Both the position numbers and the translations under genes were made by a program. Shown here in pieces: positions 24,454-31,828 of a DNA stretch of 37,956 nucleotides. The notes under the pieces are model-generated. The model was not told where the DNA came from, ran no database searches, and was given only the letters and a program-made list of their open reading frames with translations. Positions within the stretch are counted from its first letter, which is position 1. Every line of letters begins with the position of its first letter. Source of the DNA: Tychonema bourrellyi FEM_GT703 (GTDB lineage Bacteria; Cyanobacteriota; Cyanobacteriia; Cyanobacteriales; Microcoleaceae); NCBI RefSeq assembly GCF_002412335.2, contig NZ_NXIB02000018.1, positions 1 through 37,956 of the forward strand. The letters run 5' to 3'.

Positions 24454-24756
24454 TTACCCCGCAGCAGGCCCATTCATCGAACTCAAAATCTTCTGTACAA
24501 TTTGCACCCCTGTCACGGCTTGCCAGCCAAACAATCCCAGTAGAATCATGTTCAGCGAAACGTGGATGCTGCGAACCCAGTCATGCTTTTGCATAAAGGG
24601 AACCAGAGCCGCAGAAGTAGAAATCAACCCCACCATTCCTAAGCCTGCAAATAAATGAGGACCGATCGCAATTTTGCCACTATTGATGTAGGTGACAGTG
24701 ATACCCCCGATCGCCCCAATTACCATCAATGCTTGGACGGAAAACGATCCCCGCAC
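24454..24756 (-). CDS. Small multi-pass membrane protein, DUF4079-like, probably truncated
   Basis: From a GTG start at 24756 there are about 100 residues with three hydrophobic segments: VQALMVIGAIGGITVTYI, HLFAGLGMVGLISTSAALV and HVSLNMILLGLFGWQAVTGV. The pattern resembles the C-terminal half of DUF4079-type cyanobacterial membrane proteins. Sequence upstream stays open in the same frame but offers no ATG, GTG or TTG before the region of the next gene, so the 5' part of the original gene is probably lost. The neighbouring oxidoreductase fragment supports decay of this area. It may still be expressed, but I cannot tell. Confidence 0.55.
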   Translation of the reverse strand: MRGSFSVQALMVIGAIGGITVTYINSGKIAIGPHLFAGLGMVGLISTSAALVPFMQKHDWVRSIHVSLNMILLGLFGWQAVTGVQIVQKILSSMNGPAAG

Positions 24757-24822
24757 TGGAGAAAAGCCCTGGTAGGTTTGAGGATGAAGTGATATCGAGA
24801 AAATCCATTTTAGGAGAAATCC

Positions 24823-25344
24823 ATGAGCTTTAAGAAATCAATTCAGAGCATATTACTGGGATTTGCACTATGTTTTTGCCTCTTGGTTGGTATTGGGCAA
24901 AACCCGATCCTCGCAGCAACTATCATAGAAACTAAACCAATTTTTCAAGAAAGGATGCAAACAATGTCTGAAAAAACCGTGAATCTAGAATCAGCAATCG
25001 ATCGCTTTCTCACATCAATTCCACCAGGCTATTACACGATCGCCAATGTCGAAGGGTTGAAAAACCTATTAAAGAACCCTCAAACCCTGTTGGTGGATGT
25101 GCGAGAACCCTCGGAGTATCGATCGGGACATATACCTAATGCCCTCAATATTCCCCTCCAAACCCTGGCGCACAATCTGGAGCAAATTCCGCACGATCGC
25201 CCTGTAGTGCTGTACTGTTCCGCCGGTTATCGATCGGCAATGGGAGTAATGACACTGCACTTATTGGGTTATGAGAATGTCCAAGGTTTTCCACCTAGCT
25301 TTGCCGGCTGGAAAAACGCAGGAGAGGCGATCGCCTCTAGCTAA
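24823..25344 (+). CDS. Exported rhodanese-domain protein
   Basis: This 173-residue protein has a signal peptide (SILLGFALCFCLLVG, with likely cleavage after LAA around residue 32), then a single rhodanese domain. TLLVDVREPSEYRSGHIPNA (about residues 88-107) is the conserved first half, and the active-site loop CSAGYRS has the catalytic Cys132. Such proteins transfer sulfur or bind thiols. In the periplasm or lumen the substrate is unknown. The gene diverges from the truncated DUF4079-like gene. The DUF3122 gene follows 82 bp later and is also exported, so the two may act in the same compartment. Confidence 0.9.
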   Translation: MSFKKSIQSILLGFALCFCLLVGIGQNPILAATIIETKPIFQERMQTMSEKTVNLESAIDRFLTSIPPGYYTIANVEGLKNLLKNPQTLLVDVREPSEYRSGHIPNALNIPLQTLAHNLEQIPHDRPVVLYCSAGYRSAMGVMTLHLLGYENVQGFPPSFAGWKNAGEAIASS

Positions 25345-25425
25345 TGCACCCAAACAATTAGGATTGAAATCCCAAATTTTTACTCTGGAATTGCCATAGA
25401 TTTTAACTTTTTGAGGACTTTTGTG

Positions 25426-25959
25426 ATGAACCCTATCTGCTTTTTTAACGCTGCTAAAATTCGCCTAATGCGACGGCTAATGGCTGCTTTTATCTGCGTT
25501 TTACTGATTGTCTGTATTCCCTTACCTGCTTTTGCTACTGCGGGGCAAATCGAAGAATATCCAGGACAAATGCTCTATCAATCCCGGCAAAAACTGCACG
25601 ATCAGAACGGAAAGTCCTGGCTGGCGATCGCCTTTAAGCGCATTCATCCCGATGGTAGTGCTATTGTCTCCCTACGACTCGTGGGCTTTCCTGGTGGGGT
25701 GGAATTCGATCGCACTCAACCACTTACCTTAACAACATCCCTGGGGCAAACTCTCACCGCCAAGGATATTTCTAGCGAAATTTCTCACGACACACCAGCC
25801 CCAAGCAATGTTGGAGAATATGACATTCAGCTTGCCCTACCTCAGTTACAGGCGGAGATTCCCCTGCAATTGACATTACCAACCATCGACGGTGAATCGG
25901 TGAGATTATCTGTTCCCTCTGCTGCAATTCAGGAATGGCAAACCCTGATTAGCCATTGA
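25426..25959 (+). CDS. DUF3122-family exported protein
   Basis: This 177-residue protein has an N-terminal hydrophobic signal (LMAAFICVLLIVCIPLPAFA, cut near residue 38), then the DUF3122 pattern: QMLYQSRQKLHDQNGKSW, AIAFKRIHPDG and VSLRLVGFPGGVEFDR. DUF3122 is mostly cyanobacterial and its function is unknown. I use the ATG at 25426 because a GAGGA lies 8 bp upstream. A longer frame begins with TTG at 25411. It follows the exported rhodanese on the same strand and may share its transcript. Confidence 0.85.
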   Translation: MNPICFFNAAKIRLMRRLMAAFICVLLIVCIPLPAFATAGQIEEYPGQMLYQSRQKLHDQNGKSWLAIAFKRIHPDGSAIVSLRLVGFPGGVEFDRTQPLTLTTSLGQTLTAKDISSEISHDTPAPSNVGEYDIQLALPQLQAEIPLQLTLPTIDGESVRLSVPSAAIQEWQTLISH

Positions 25960-26063
25960 TTAAAAGATGTGCTTGGAAAATCTCTCACCCCCTACATTTC
26001 CGAACAGAATGCTTTCGTTCAAACAAAAATAAGGAGCGTTACATTTCATTAACTCACCCTAAA

Positions 26064-26220
26064 GCGATCGCTATTACTGTGAGTCGTAATTTTTAGCGGT
26101 ATGCGATCGCTATAATTGTGAGTCGTGATTTTTAGGAGCTCGCTTTAACGATATATTTTCTATGGGTTTGCGGTATGCGATCGCTATTCCTGTGAGTCTT
26201 GATTTTTAGGCGATCGCATC
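26064..26220. repeat. Three copies of the HIP1-capped repeat
   Basis: Copies at about 26064, 26102 and 26170-26220 follow the pattern GCGATCGCTATTCCTGTGAG then TCGTGATTTTTAGG, the last with another GCGATCGC behind it. The third copy overlaps the 3' end of the GNAT gene and provides its last codons. Other copies are at 27583, 30370 and 30445. Confidence 0.88.
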
Positions 26221-26861
26221 ATCATCCATAAGGGCGGTGCATCGTTGAGAATTCGCAATTCATCGCGTACCACAAATCCATGCCGTTGATAGAATTTTAC
26301 AGCGCGAGGGGTGGAAGTATAGAGATAGCAAATTTCACCTTGGTGATCGGCTTGCTGCAAAACAGGTTGCAATAGCATACTACCTATCCCTTTGCCTTGC
26401 GTAGTTGGTGATACGGCTAATCCATCTAGATACCAGTGCGGAGTTGGACAGTCACGCAGGCGATAGGCTTCCGTTTTAGTCAAGGTGTTGAGAATTCGGC
26501 TTGTGGAACGAAAACCACTCTGTAGGAATATTTCAAAAATCAAGGGAAGTGATTGTAGTAATGAAGGTGACTTGGCGTTAGGAGGCAACCAACTAGCAAT
26601 CCCTAACAGTTGAGAGCTACCGATCGATGCCGAAGCGTTACTATTACTGTGATGACTGGCATAGACATTTCCTAAATGAATATCGTGATTTATCATTTCG
26701 CTCCAAGCTTTTTCGAGGATTTTCACGCGATGCCGTTCGTTGGGCATGAGATAGCAAGATACGGGATCTGGCAAGAAGGTTTCAGCCATCAATTTTGCAG
26801 CAGCAGGGATTTGAGATTGCTGAAGATAGAGTATTTGCGGAGCTTCATTTCTGACAGTCAT
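26184..26861 (-). CDS. GNAT-family N-acetyltransferase
   Basis: This protein of about 225 residues has the acetyl-CoA binding motif VSPTTQGKGIGSMLLQPVL in its C-terminal half, followed by CYLYTSTPRAVKFYQRHGF, the standard motif B of the GNAT fold. The N-terminal half has ETFLPDPVSCYLMPNE. The substrate is unknown; an antibiotic, an amine or a protein are all possible. A TTG at 26882 would lengthen it by 7 residues, but the ATG at 26861 is preferred. It lies 37 bp behind a TetR gene on the same strand, so the TetR protein probably controls it. The final residues RSPKNQDSQE are read from a HIP1-capped repeat, so the original tail has been replaced or extended. Confidence 0.88.
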   Translation of the reverse strand: MTVRNEAPQILYLQQSQIPAAAKLMAETFLPDPVSCYLMPNERHRVKILEKAWSEMINHDIHLGNVYASHHSNSNASASIGSSQLLGIASWLPPNAKSPSLLQSLPLIFEIFLQSGFRSTSRILNTLTKTEAYRLRDCPTPHWYLDGLAVSPTTQGKGIGSMLLQPVLQQADHQGEICYLYTSTPRAVKFYQRHGFVVRDELRILNDAPPLWMMMRSPKNQDSQE

Positions 26862-26898
26862 TGTTTTACTAATCCATTTCAAAAAAACTTAGCGAACT

Positions 26899-27474
26899 TT
26901 AGTCATCGGCGTAGGTCATCCGAATTAGTTCCCAAATCAGATGCGATCGATCCTCATCAGAAATGCAGTTAAGTCCTAGTAACTGATTCCAAGAAAGTCC
27001 ATCCGCAGCTAAGAGAATTACCCCTGCCTTGAGTGGAGCAACACCACAATTACAGGCTTGCTGATACCACCGAGTAGAGGCTTCTTGGTATGGTTGGAGG
27101 AGTTTACGATCCTTAGCGACAGCAGCCAACAATCCAGACTGAATTGCTGCATTCTGGCGATCGAATAGATCTCCAGCCCTGATGTAAGCCCGCAACCAAG
27201 CACCTTTGGCGGTGAGATCGCCTTCGCGAGTTAGTTCTAGCTCTAATAATTGCTCAAACTCGGTGATCAGGTTTGCCACCATACTCGTCAGGAGAGCTTC
27301 TTTATTAGGGAAATGATAGAGCAATCCGCCTTTACTTACGCCTGCTTCTTTAGCAACTGCATCAAGGGTCAAAGCGTCAGCCCCAGAGCGTAAAACGACC
27401 TCACCCGCCGCATTGAGGAGTGATTCTCGCGTCGCCGATCGCGATCGCTTGCCTATCTCTAAAGCCTCTGCCAT
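26899..27474 (-). CDS. TetR/AcrR-family transcriptional regulator
   Basis: This is a regulator of about 191 residues. The N-terminal helix-turn-helix is clear (LTLDAVAKEAGVSKGGLLYH and FPNKEALL), followed by an all-helical ligand-binding C-terminal domain. The frame opens at a TTG at 27522, but the conserved start is MAEALEIGKRSRSATRE at 27474. A near-perfect palindrome lies 55-76 bp upstream, most likely its own operator. The GNAT gene follows on the same strand, so the pair forms a self-regulated unit that likely responds to a small molecule. The ligand is unknown. Confidence 0.9.
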   Translation of the reverse strand: MAEALEIGKRSRSATRESLLNAAGEVVLRSGADALTLDAVAKEAGVSKGGLLYHFPNKEALLTSMVANLITEFEQLLELELTREGDLTAKGAWLRAYIRAGDLFDRQNAAIQSGLLAAVAKDRKLLQPYQEASTRWYQQACNCGVAPLKAGVILLAADGLSWNQLLGLNCISDEDRSHLIWELIRMTYADD

Positions 27475-27528
27475 ACCCTTTTGCTCGAATACTAAAAAAT
27501 TAAGACAATCAACTTGCCTCAAAAATAA

Positions 27529-27550
27529 CTATACCGTCCAGACGGTTTAG
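27529..27550. promoter_or_regulatory. Palindromic operator of the TetR regulator
   Basis: CTATACCGTC and GACGGTTTAG flank a central CA, giving 9 of 10 matched positions in each half. It lies just upstream of the tetR-GNAT unit, the typical place for autorepression by a TetR protein. Confidence 0.75.
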
Positions 27551-27582
27551 TGTCAACAGGTAGATTAAATTTTTTGATTACG

Positions 27583-27623
27583 GCGATCGCTATTCCTGTG
27601 AGTCGTGATTTCTAGGCGATCGC
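27583..27623. repeat. HIP1-capped repeat copy
   Basis: GCGATCGCTATTCCTGTGAG followed by TCGTGATTTCTAGGCGATCG is the same repeat as at 26170 and 30370. The orphan C-terminal gene fragment begins directly after it. Confidence 0.88.
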
Positions 27624-27629
27624 ACTTAA

Positions 27630-27803
27630 CCTACAAGATCAGCGATCGCGCCCTTTACTCACCGAACACCAGACCGAACCACACTACAGCGTCATGCGGA
27701 TATGATTGAACGTGGTAGTGTGGAAGGAATTGCGGAGGAGTTGGACTACGAAAATGTGAAGGAGCGGTATCTGGCTGCGGTGAAGGCGATCGGTCAAGTT
27801 TAA
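27630..27803 (+). pseudogene. Orphan C-terminal gene fragment
   Basis: A frame without a start near its beginning encodes about 57 residues with a convincing protein look, including TPDRTTLQRHADMIERGSVE and LDYENVKERYLAAVKAIGQV, and ends in TAA. A stop codon lies right before it, next to the HIP1-capped repeat. It looks like the end of a gene whose 5' part was removed when the neighbouring AT-rich module and repeats came in. I do not recognise the family. An internal ATG at 27702 could in principle give a 33-residue peptide. Confidence 0.5.
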
Positions 27804-27819
27804 TCAATCTGCGATCGCA

Positions 27820-28884
27820 CTATTTTTTGATTATGTAAAATGTTTGGTTAGGCTTTATTTTAGGCTCAACGCTAATACCAATATTTGTTTTTTCTATAAC
27901 TGCCAGTTCTGGATATGATTGATCATCTAATCGAATGGTCAAAATAGGCTTTTTATAAAATCTTCCTTCTTTAGTTTCAATAATTAGCATATCTTTAACT
28001 TTTATCGTATAGTTTTCAATCTCAAATGCTAATATTTTATCATTAAAAATTTTAATCACCTTTTCTATTTTTTGAAAAGTATGTATTGATTCTTGTTTGA
28101 TAAATTGTTCAAATAATGCTTGAAAAATAGCTTGACAATATTTTTCTAAAAATTGAATATAAGGTTCTAATTCAGATATGCTTTTGATATCCTCTACGTT
28201 TTCTGAACCGTGAGCAATTTGGTTTCGTCTTTCAACTAAATCATTGATTTTATTGTACAAAATATCTTTTCCTATTGTGGAAATTCTTTCTGGTGTTAAA
28301 CCGATCTCATTATTAAGTTCTTCATTCTTCAGTAATTCATCGTTTAAATCTAAACTTAACTTATTGAATATTTCTACAATTTTATTATGTTTTAAATTAC
28401 CTGATAAAAGAACAAACGCTTCTGTGTTAATTTGATAGTTGCTAGGATTAACAATACATTCATTTAACTTCTTTAATACCTCCTCTTTTTTAAGATGCTG
28501 ATATTTAGCACTTTCTCTGGTTGCAATAGTATTTATCAATTTTAAAGACAGTTCAAAATGATTAATTCTAATCTTTTCATCCACTTGATTATATTCAGGT
28601 ACTACTTTAGAGAGGGAATCAAGATATTCTTTAATCCAGATTTCTACATATTTTTCTAGCAGTCCATAAAGTGAAATAATAGAAGCTTTATATTCAAATA
28701 TTCGTTTATCTGTTCTAAAACCCCTATCATGCTCTTTTAGTCTATTAAGTAATTCCTTGATTTGTCCATTATCAGTGTCTATAATAGCATAAGCTGTTAA
28801 ATCATTTACATATTGAATGTGTTTTAAATATTCTTTAATTTGATTTAATTCTCTTTTGAAGTTTTCCAATGATTGTATATTCAT
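27820..28884 (-). CDS. HEPN-domain protein (MAE_28990/MAE_18760-like)
   Basis: This 354-residue protein is strongly helical. NDLVERRNQIAHG (about residues 214-226) has the R-x4-H motif of HEPN ribonucleases with R220, N221 and H225 intact. The N-terminal half (SIISLYGLLEKYVEIWIKEY) fits the MAE_28990/MAE_18760 HEPN-like family known from cyanobacteria. The C-terminal 90 residues are a beta-rich add-on with unknown role. The gene follows the DUF262 gene by 15 bp on the same strand, so both are one operon. Base composition is visibly AT-rich, with many ATT/AAT codons, and I saw no HIP1 site inside, unlike the flanks, which suggests horizontal transfer. A ribonuclease effector role is likely (inference). 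Confidence 0.84.
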   Translation of the reverse strand: MNIQSLENFKRELNQIKEYLKHIQYVNDLTAYAIIDTDNGQIKELLNRLKEHDRGFRTDKRIFEYKASIISLYGLLEKYVEIWIKEYLDSLSKVVPEYNQVDEKIRINHFELSLKLINTIATRESAKYQHLKKEEVLKKLNECIVNPSNYQINTEAFVLLSGNLKHNKIVEIFNKLSLDLNDELLKNEELNNEIGLTPERISTIGKDILYNKINDLVERRNQIAHGSENVEDIKSISELEPYIQFLEKYCQAIFQALFEQFIKQESIHTFQKIEKVIKIFNDKILAFEIENYTIKVKDMLIIETKEGRFYKKPILTIRLDDQSYPELAVIEKTNIGISVEPKIKPNQTFYIIKK

Positions 28885-28899
28885 AATTTATATCAATAA

Positions 28900-30090
28900 T
28901 TAAATATAGTTTTTTAGGAAATTATGAAAATACTCAATGCGTGCTTCTACATCCTTTTTGTTATTGTATCTACCATCAAAAAGCGATCTATTATTTTCTT
29001 CTTTGATATATAGCAATTCTTTATTTGAATATAGATTACTTTTAATGTCAGCTTTATTTCTGAGTAGACTTTCCTTATGGGGAATATTATTTGCAAACAC
29101 CTGCATTATTGGATCATAAATAGTTTTTAATGGTGTTTTTCTATCACGCTGTTCTTTTGGAGGGATGAAAGCTGAATCCCCTAATATAGAATAAATCAAC
29201 TGAATAGTTTGTTGGAAAATATTTTCAAGATTTTCAATCGTTTGATCTGAATAGTTATTTGCTTGTTTTAAATATTCATCTAAAAATTTATCCACTGGAG
29301 ATTTTAAATTCTCTATATGACGATAAGCAAAGAATCGCAAAACTAATTCTACATCTTCCATTTTGCGATAAGATTCACTTTCAAGTAACTTTTCTTCCCC
29401 TTCACTTTCTAAGGGTAAGTTCCACATTTTACGGAAAGGGTCATTTTCAGAAAGTTTTATACATAGTCGGTTAAACTTGCCATTGTGTAAGGCATTTCTT
29501 GTTTCTTGTGCAGTTAGCTTCTCTCCTCCACTATTCAATCTTTCAAAAACTATCTGTTTGAGATATTCAGCTTCTTCTTTACTTTTAGCTGTTTCTTGCA
29601 ATAAAATAATAGAAGACAAATATCGTCTATCTATACCTTTTTGAACTTGCTCAGGTAAATTTTGATAATTTCGCCCGTTAAGTTCCTGCCAATACTCTAA
29701 TCCTTCTAGCTCAAATTTTCCTTTATAAAAATCATATATAGCTGTCAGTCTTTGTTGTCCATCCATTACTTCATAAATAGAATAGTCTATTTCATACAAA
29801 AAAATAGGTGGAATAGGTACATTCATTATGAATGATTCTATTAAACGAGATTTTCGAGTATTGTTCCATCTTTTACGACGTTGGTATTCAGGATTTCGGA
29901 TATATTTTGCACTGTCAAGCATAGCTTCTATACTATCAAGTGGATAACGAGCTTGTTCTGTTACAATTCTTATCTCTCCCTTTTTGTATTTTTCGTTAAT
30001 TTCATCATCTGGCGGAAAGTTGTGAGTTGTATCTGGTCTATTTTGAGAAATATATGTTTCACCTGAAATTAAATAGCTATTTGTAATCAT
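28900..30090 (-). CDS. DUF262 (GmrS/ParB-like nucleotide-sensing) protein
   Basis: This 396-residue protein belongs to DUF262, the ParB-like N-terminal domain of GmrSD type IV restriction enzymes. NPEYQRRKRWNNTRKSRLIE (residues 66-85) and YEVMDGQQRLTAIYDFYKG (with D110-G-Q-Q-R114) are the typical motifs; DGQQR is thought to bind or hydrolyse nucleotide. ERLNSGGEKLTAQETRNAL follows. No DUF1524 HNH nuclease half is present, so the HEPN protein encoded 15 bp downstream may provide the nuclease. The gene is AT-rich like its partner. It could be the sensing or activating subunit of a two-part anti-phage system. That is inference from gene pairing and domain roles. Confidence 0.88.
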   Translation of the reverse strand: MITNSYLISGETYISQNRPDTTHNFPPDDEINEKYKKGEIRIVTEQARYPLDSIEAMLDSAKYIRNPEYQRRKRWNNTRKSRLIESFIMNVPIPPIFLYEIDYSIYEVMDGQQRLTAIYDFYKGKFELEGLEYWQELNGRNYQNLPEQVQKGIDRRYLSSIILLQETAKSKEEAEYLKQIVFERLNSGGEKLTAQETRNALHNGKFNRLCIKLSENDPFRKMWNLPLESEGEEKLLESESYRKMEDVELVLRFFAYRHIENLKSPVDKFLDEYLKQANNYSDQTIENLENIFQQTIQLIYSILGDSAFIPPKEQRDRKTPLKTIYDPIMQVFANNIPHKESLLRNKADIKSNLYSNKELLYIKEENNRSLFDGRYNNKKDVEARIEYFHNFLKNYI

Positions 30091-30343
30091 ATTTATTCTT
30101 CCTTGTTAATTATGAGATCAATGAGTGCACGACAACTAGCGGCTTGGGTTAAGTGCGATTATTATGGGTTGCTATGCCCACTTTTTTTGATGAAGCGAGG
30201 TCACCGCTCTTTTGGGTCGGCTTAATAAAATTACTCCAAGTAACAGTTTAGTGCAATCGCCGATCTTTTAGGGGCATTATAACTGTGTTTTTGGCTAACT
30301 GTCAAGTTACTACGATCGCTTTCTCCGATGAAGGACGATCGCC

Positions 30344-30493
30344 TCAATTATCTATCTGCTAAAGGTTTTGCGGTATGCGATCGCTGTTCCTGTGAGTCGT
30401 GATTTTTAGGCGATCGCATCAATTATCTATCTGCTAAAGGTTTTGCGGTATGCGATCGCTATTCCTGTGAGTCGTGAGTTCTAGGCGATCGCT
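30344..30493. repeat. Two 75-bp tandem copies with the HIP1-capped repeat
   Basis: A 75-bp unit (TCAATTATCTATCTGCTAAA, then GGTTTTGCGGTATGCGATCG, then the HIP1-capped sequence) occurs twice in direct tandem at 30344 and 30419 with a few differences. It lies upstream of the AT-rich DUF262-HEPN operon. Copies of the inner part are at 26170 and 27583, so the module is bracketed by this repeat. Confidence 0.9.
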
Positions 30494-30517
30494 CAAATCC
30501 AGTAAATTTATCCTAGT

Positions 30518-30715
30518 TTGATTATTTATCAACATTCTAATCACTCTCTTGCTCTATTCGTGTATATCATACCACAGCGAGGTTTTAATGTCAAAGATGC
30601 GAGGGTATCCTTTAACTCCAATGGCGATCGCATCTATTTAACAGCTAGCAGCGATCGCGGCACGAATATTCAAGGACTTTTGCAGGCGAAGGCAATACTT
30701 GAAAGTAATCAGTAA
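30518..30715 (+). CDS. Hypothetical 65-residue frame, possibly a remnant
   Basis: The frame encodes NVKDARVSFNSNGDRIYLTA and SSDRGTNIQGLLQAKAILES, which look protein-like, but no family is recognised and no good ribosome site is visible. It is flanked by repeats and decayed sequence, so it may be the end of a lost gene. Confidence 0.3.
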   Translation: MIIYQHSNHSLALFVYIIPQRGFNVKDARVSFNSNGDRIYLTASSDRGTNIQGLLQAKAILESNQ

Positions 30716-31158
30716 AGATTGCTGCTGATGAAGCAATTTATGGAACGAGGTGCGATGTTCCGCTACTACTCCTTGCCGATCGCGCTGCCATCTTTCCTGG
30801 ACACAGTTTGACACACCTGTTATTTTTCAAAGCCAAGATTTAGAAAGCAATGCCTGATGTCTAGCTACCTAGAATCAAAATCTCATCCTTCAGAGAGGTA
30901 GCAAGCTGCTAGTTTACTGCCAGGATTGGGGTGAGGTGGAGTAGATTGAAGCAAATCTCAAAGCGGCTTTAGTAAAGGTTCAAACTGAGCAGGAAGTTCA
31001 GGTAGGATAGCCTCACTTTTTTTGCGACGATCCTCCGCGCCGACAGACAATTTATTAACGATAACTAGAGATTTACAGCGGTCATGCTTCGCCCCTAGGA
31101 ATATATTTGCCAAACACAGATGCACCCAATAAATTAGCCTATTCAACCCACGAATAAA
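30716..31158. other. Degenerate intergenic stretch
   Basis: About 440 bp without a convincing gene. Short broken frames (for example one with EANLKAALVKVQTEQEVQVG near 30950-31008, closed by stops on both sides) suggest former coding sequence. No RNA gene or known repeat was seen. Confidence 0.45.
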
Positions 31159-31344
31159 ATGATTACTCATCAATCTCAAGCGACGCAGCCCGTCACGCCA
31201 CCCAACCATAATAGTGAAACCCTGCTGCCAGCAAATCGCGTTGCAGTCTTACTTGCAGGGTATGGTGAAGTACAATCTTATCGCGATCTGAGTAGTTACA
31301 ACCAAGCTGCAACACTGATACCAATTTTTTATGAAGCTGCATAG
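31159..31344 (+). pseudogene. 5' fragment of a ferrochelatase-like gene
   Basis: The frame begins MITHQSQATQPVTPPNHNSE and goes on with NRVAVLLAGYGEVQSYRDLS and SYNQAAT. The LLAGYGEVQSYRDLSSYNQ part closely resembles the N-terminus of a cyanobacterial ferrochelatase-like (HemH-like) protein family with GYGEVESYEDF. Only about 54 residues remain before the sequence runs into a nested repeat at 31318, which supplies the final codons and stop. Nothing of the rest of the gene is recognised beyond the insert. The product would be non-functional. Confidence 0.6.
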
Positions 31345-31462
31345 AATTCGATCCCCCCTAACCCCCCTTAAGAAGGGGGGGACAAGAGTCCAATCAAAGT
31401 CCCCCTTCTTAAGGGGGATTTAGGGGGATCGGAATATGTGCAACTTCACATTAAATTGGTAT
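31318..31462. mobile_element. Nested repeat element (ATACCAATTT ends with a family A core inside)
   Basis: The outer ends ATACCAATTT (31318) and AAATTGGTAT (ending 31462) are inverted, and the inner bases TGAAGCTGCATA and TATGTGCAACTTCA pair imperfectly. Inside, 31350-31430 is the C-rich/G-rich core shared with the elements at 21474, 34173 and 1. It therefore looks like one element inside another. It interrupts the ferrochelatase-like gene. Confidence 0.65.
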
Positions 31463-31504
31463 GAACTCATTTTTTATCGACTCGCATATCAAGGAGATTA
31501 TTTT

Positions 31505-31828
31505 ATGACTACCTCAAATCATAGCCACTATTTTCAAGATATTAGGCATCTTCATCGCATACTTGCTCCCATTATGTTGTTGCCTCTATTGCTGACAACT
31601 ATTACAGGGACGGTTTATCAGGTCGTTGATTTGGCAGGCCAAGAAAAAGCGTTTAAGTGGTTATTACATTGGCACAAGGGACATTTTGGAGCACTTAATT
31701 TAGAAGTCATTTATCCCTTCCTGAATGCTCTCGGCTTGTTCCTATTACTTTTTACGGGAATTTCGATGTGGCAACGTTCGCAGCATAGTTCTAAAAAGCA
31801 ATCTACTGAGGTTAAAAGCAATGATTAG
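31505..31828 (+). CDS. Small PepSY-type membrane protein
   Basis: This 107-residue protein has two hydrophobic segments, LAPIMLLPLLLTTITGTVYQ and FLNALGLFLLLFTGISMW, separated by a loop with LLHWHKGHFG. The arrangement resembles the PepSY-associated transmembrane family of small cyanobacterial proteins, often near iron or heme genes. An AAGGAG lies 8 bp before the ATG at 31505. The frame further upstream, back to 31436, is repeat sequence. The stop overlaps a degenerate copy of the ferrochelatase gene start (31821), so this gene was probably followed by that gene in an earlier arrangement. Confidence 0.72.
   Translation: MTTSNHSHYFQDIRHLHRILAPIMLLPLLLTTITGTVYQVVDLAGQEKAFKWLLHWHKGHFGALNLEVIYPFLNALGLFLLLFTGISMWQRSQHSSKKQSTEVKSND

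Noticed and set aside
30958-31209. 83-residue minus-strand frame
   Set aside because: No recognisable motif and no ribosome site, and it overlaps the better supported ferrochelatase-like gene start on the other strand.
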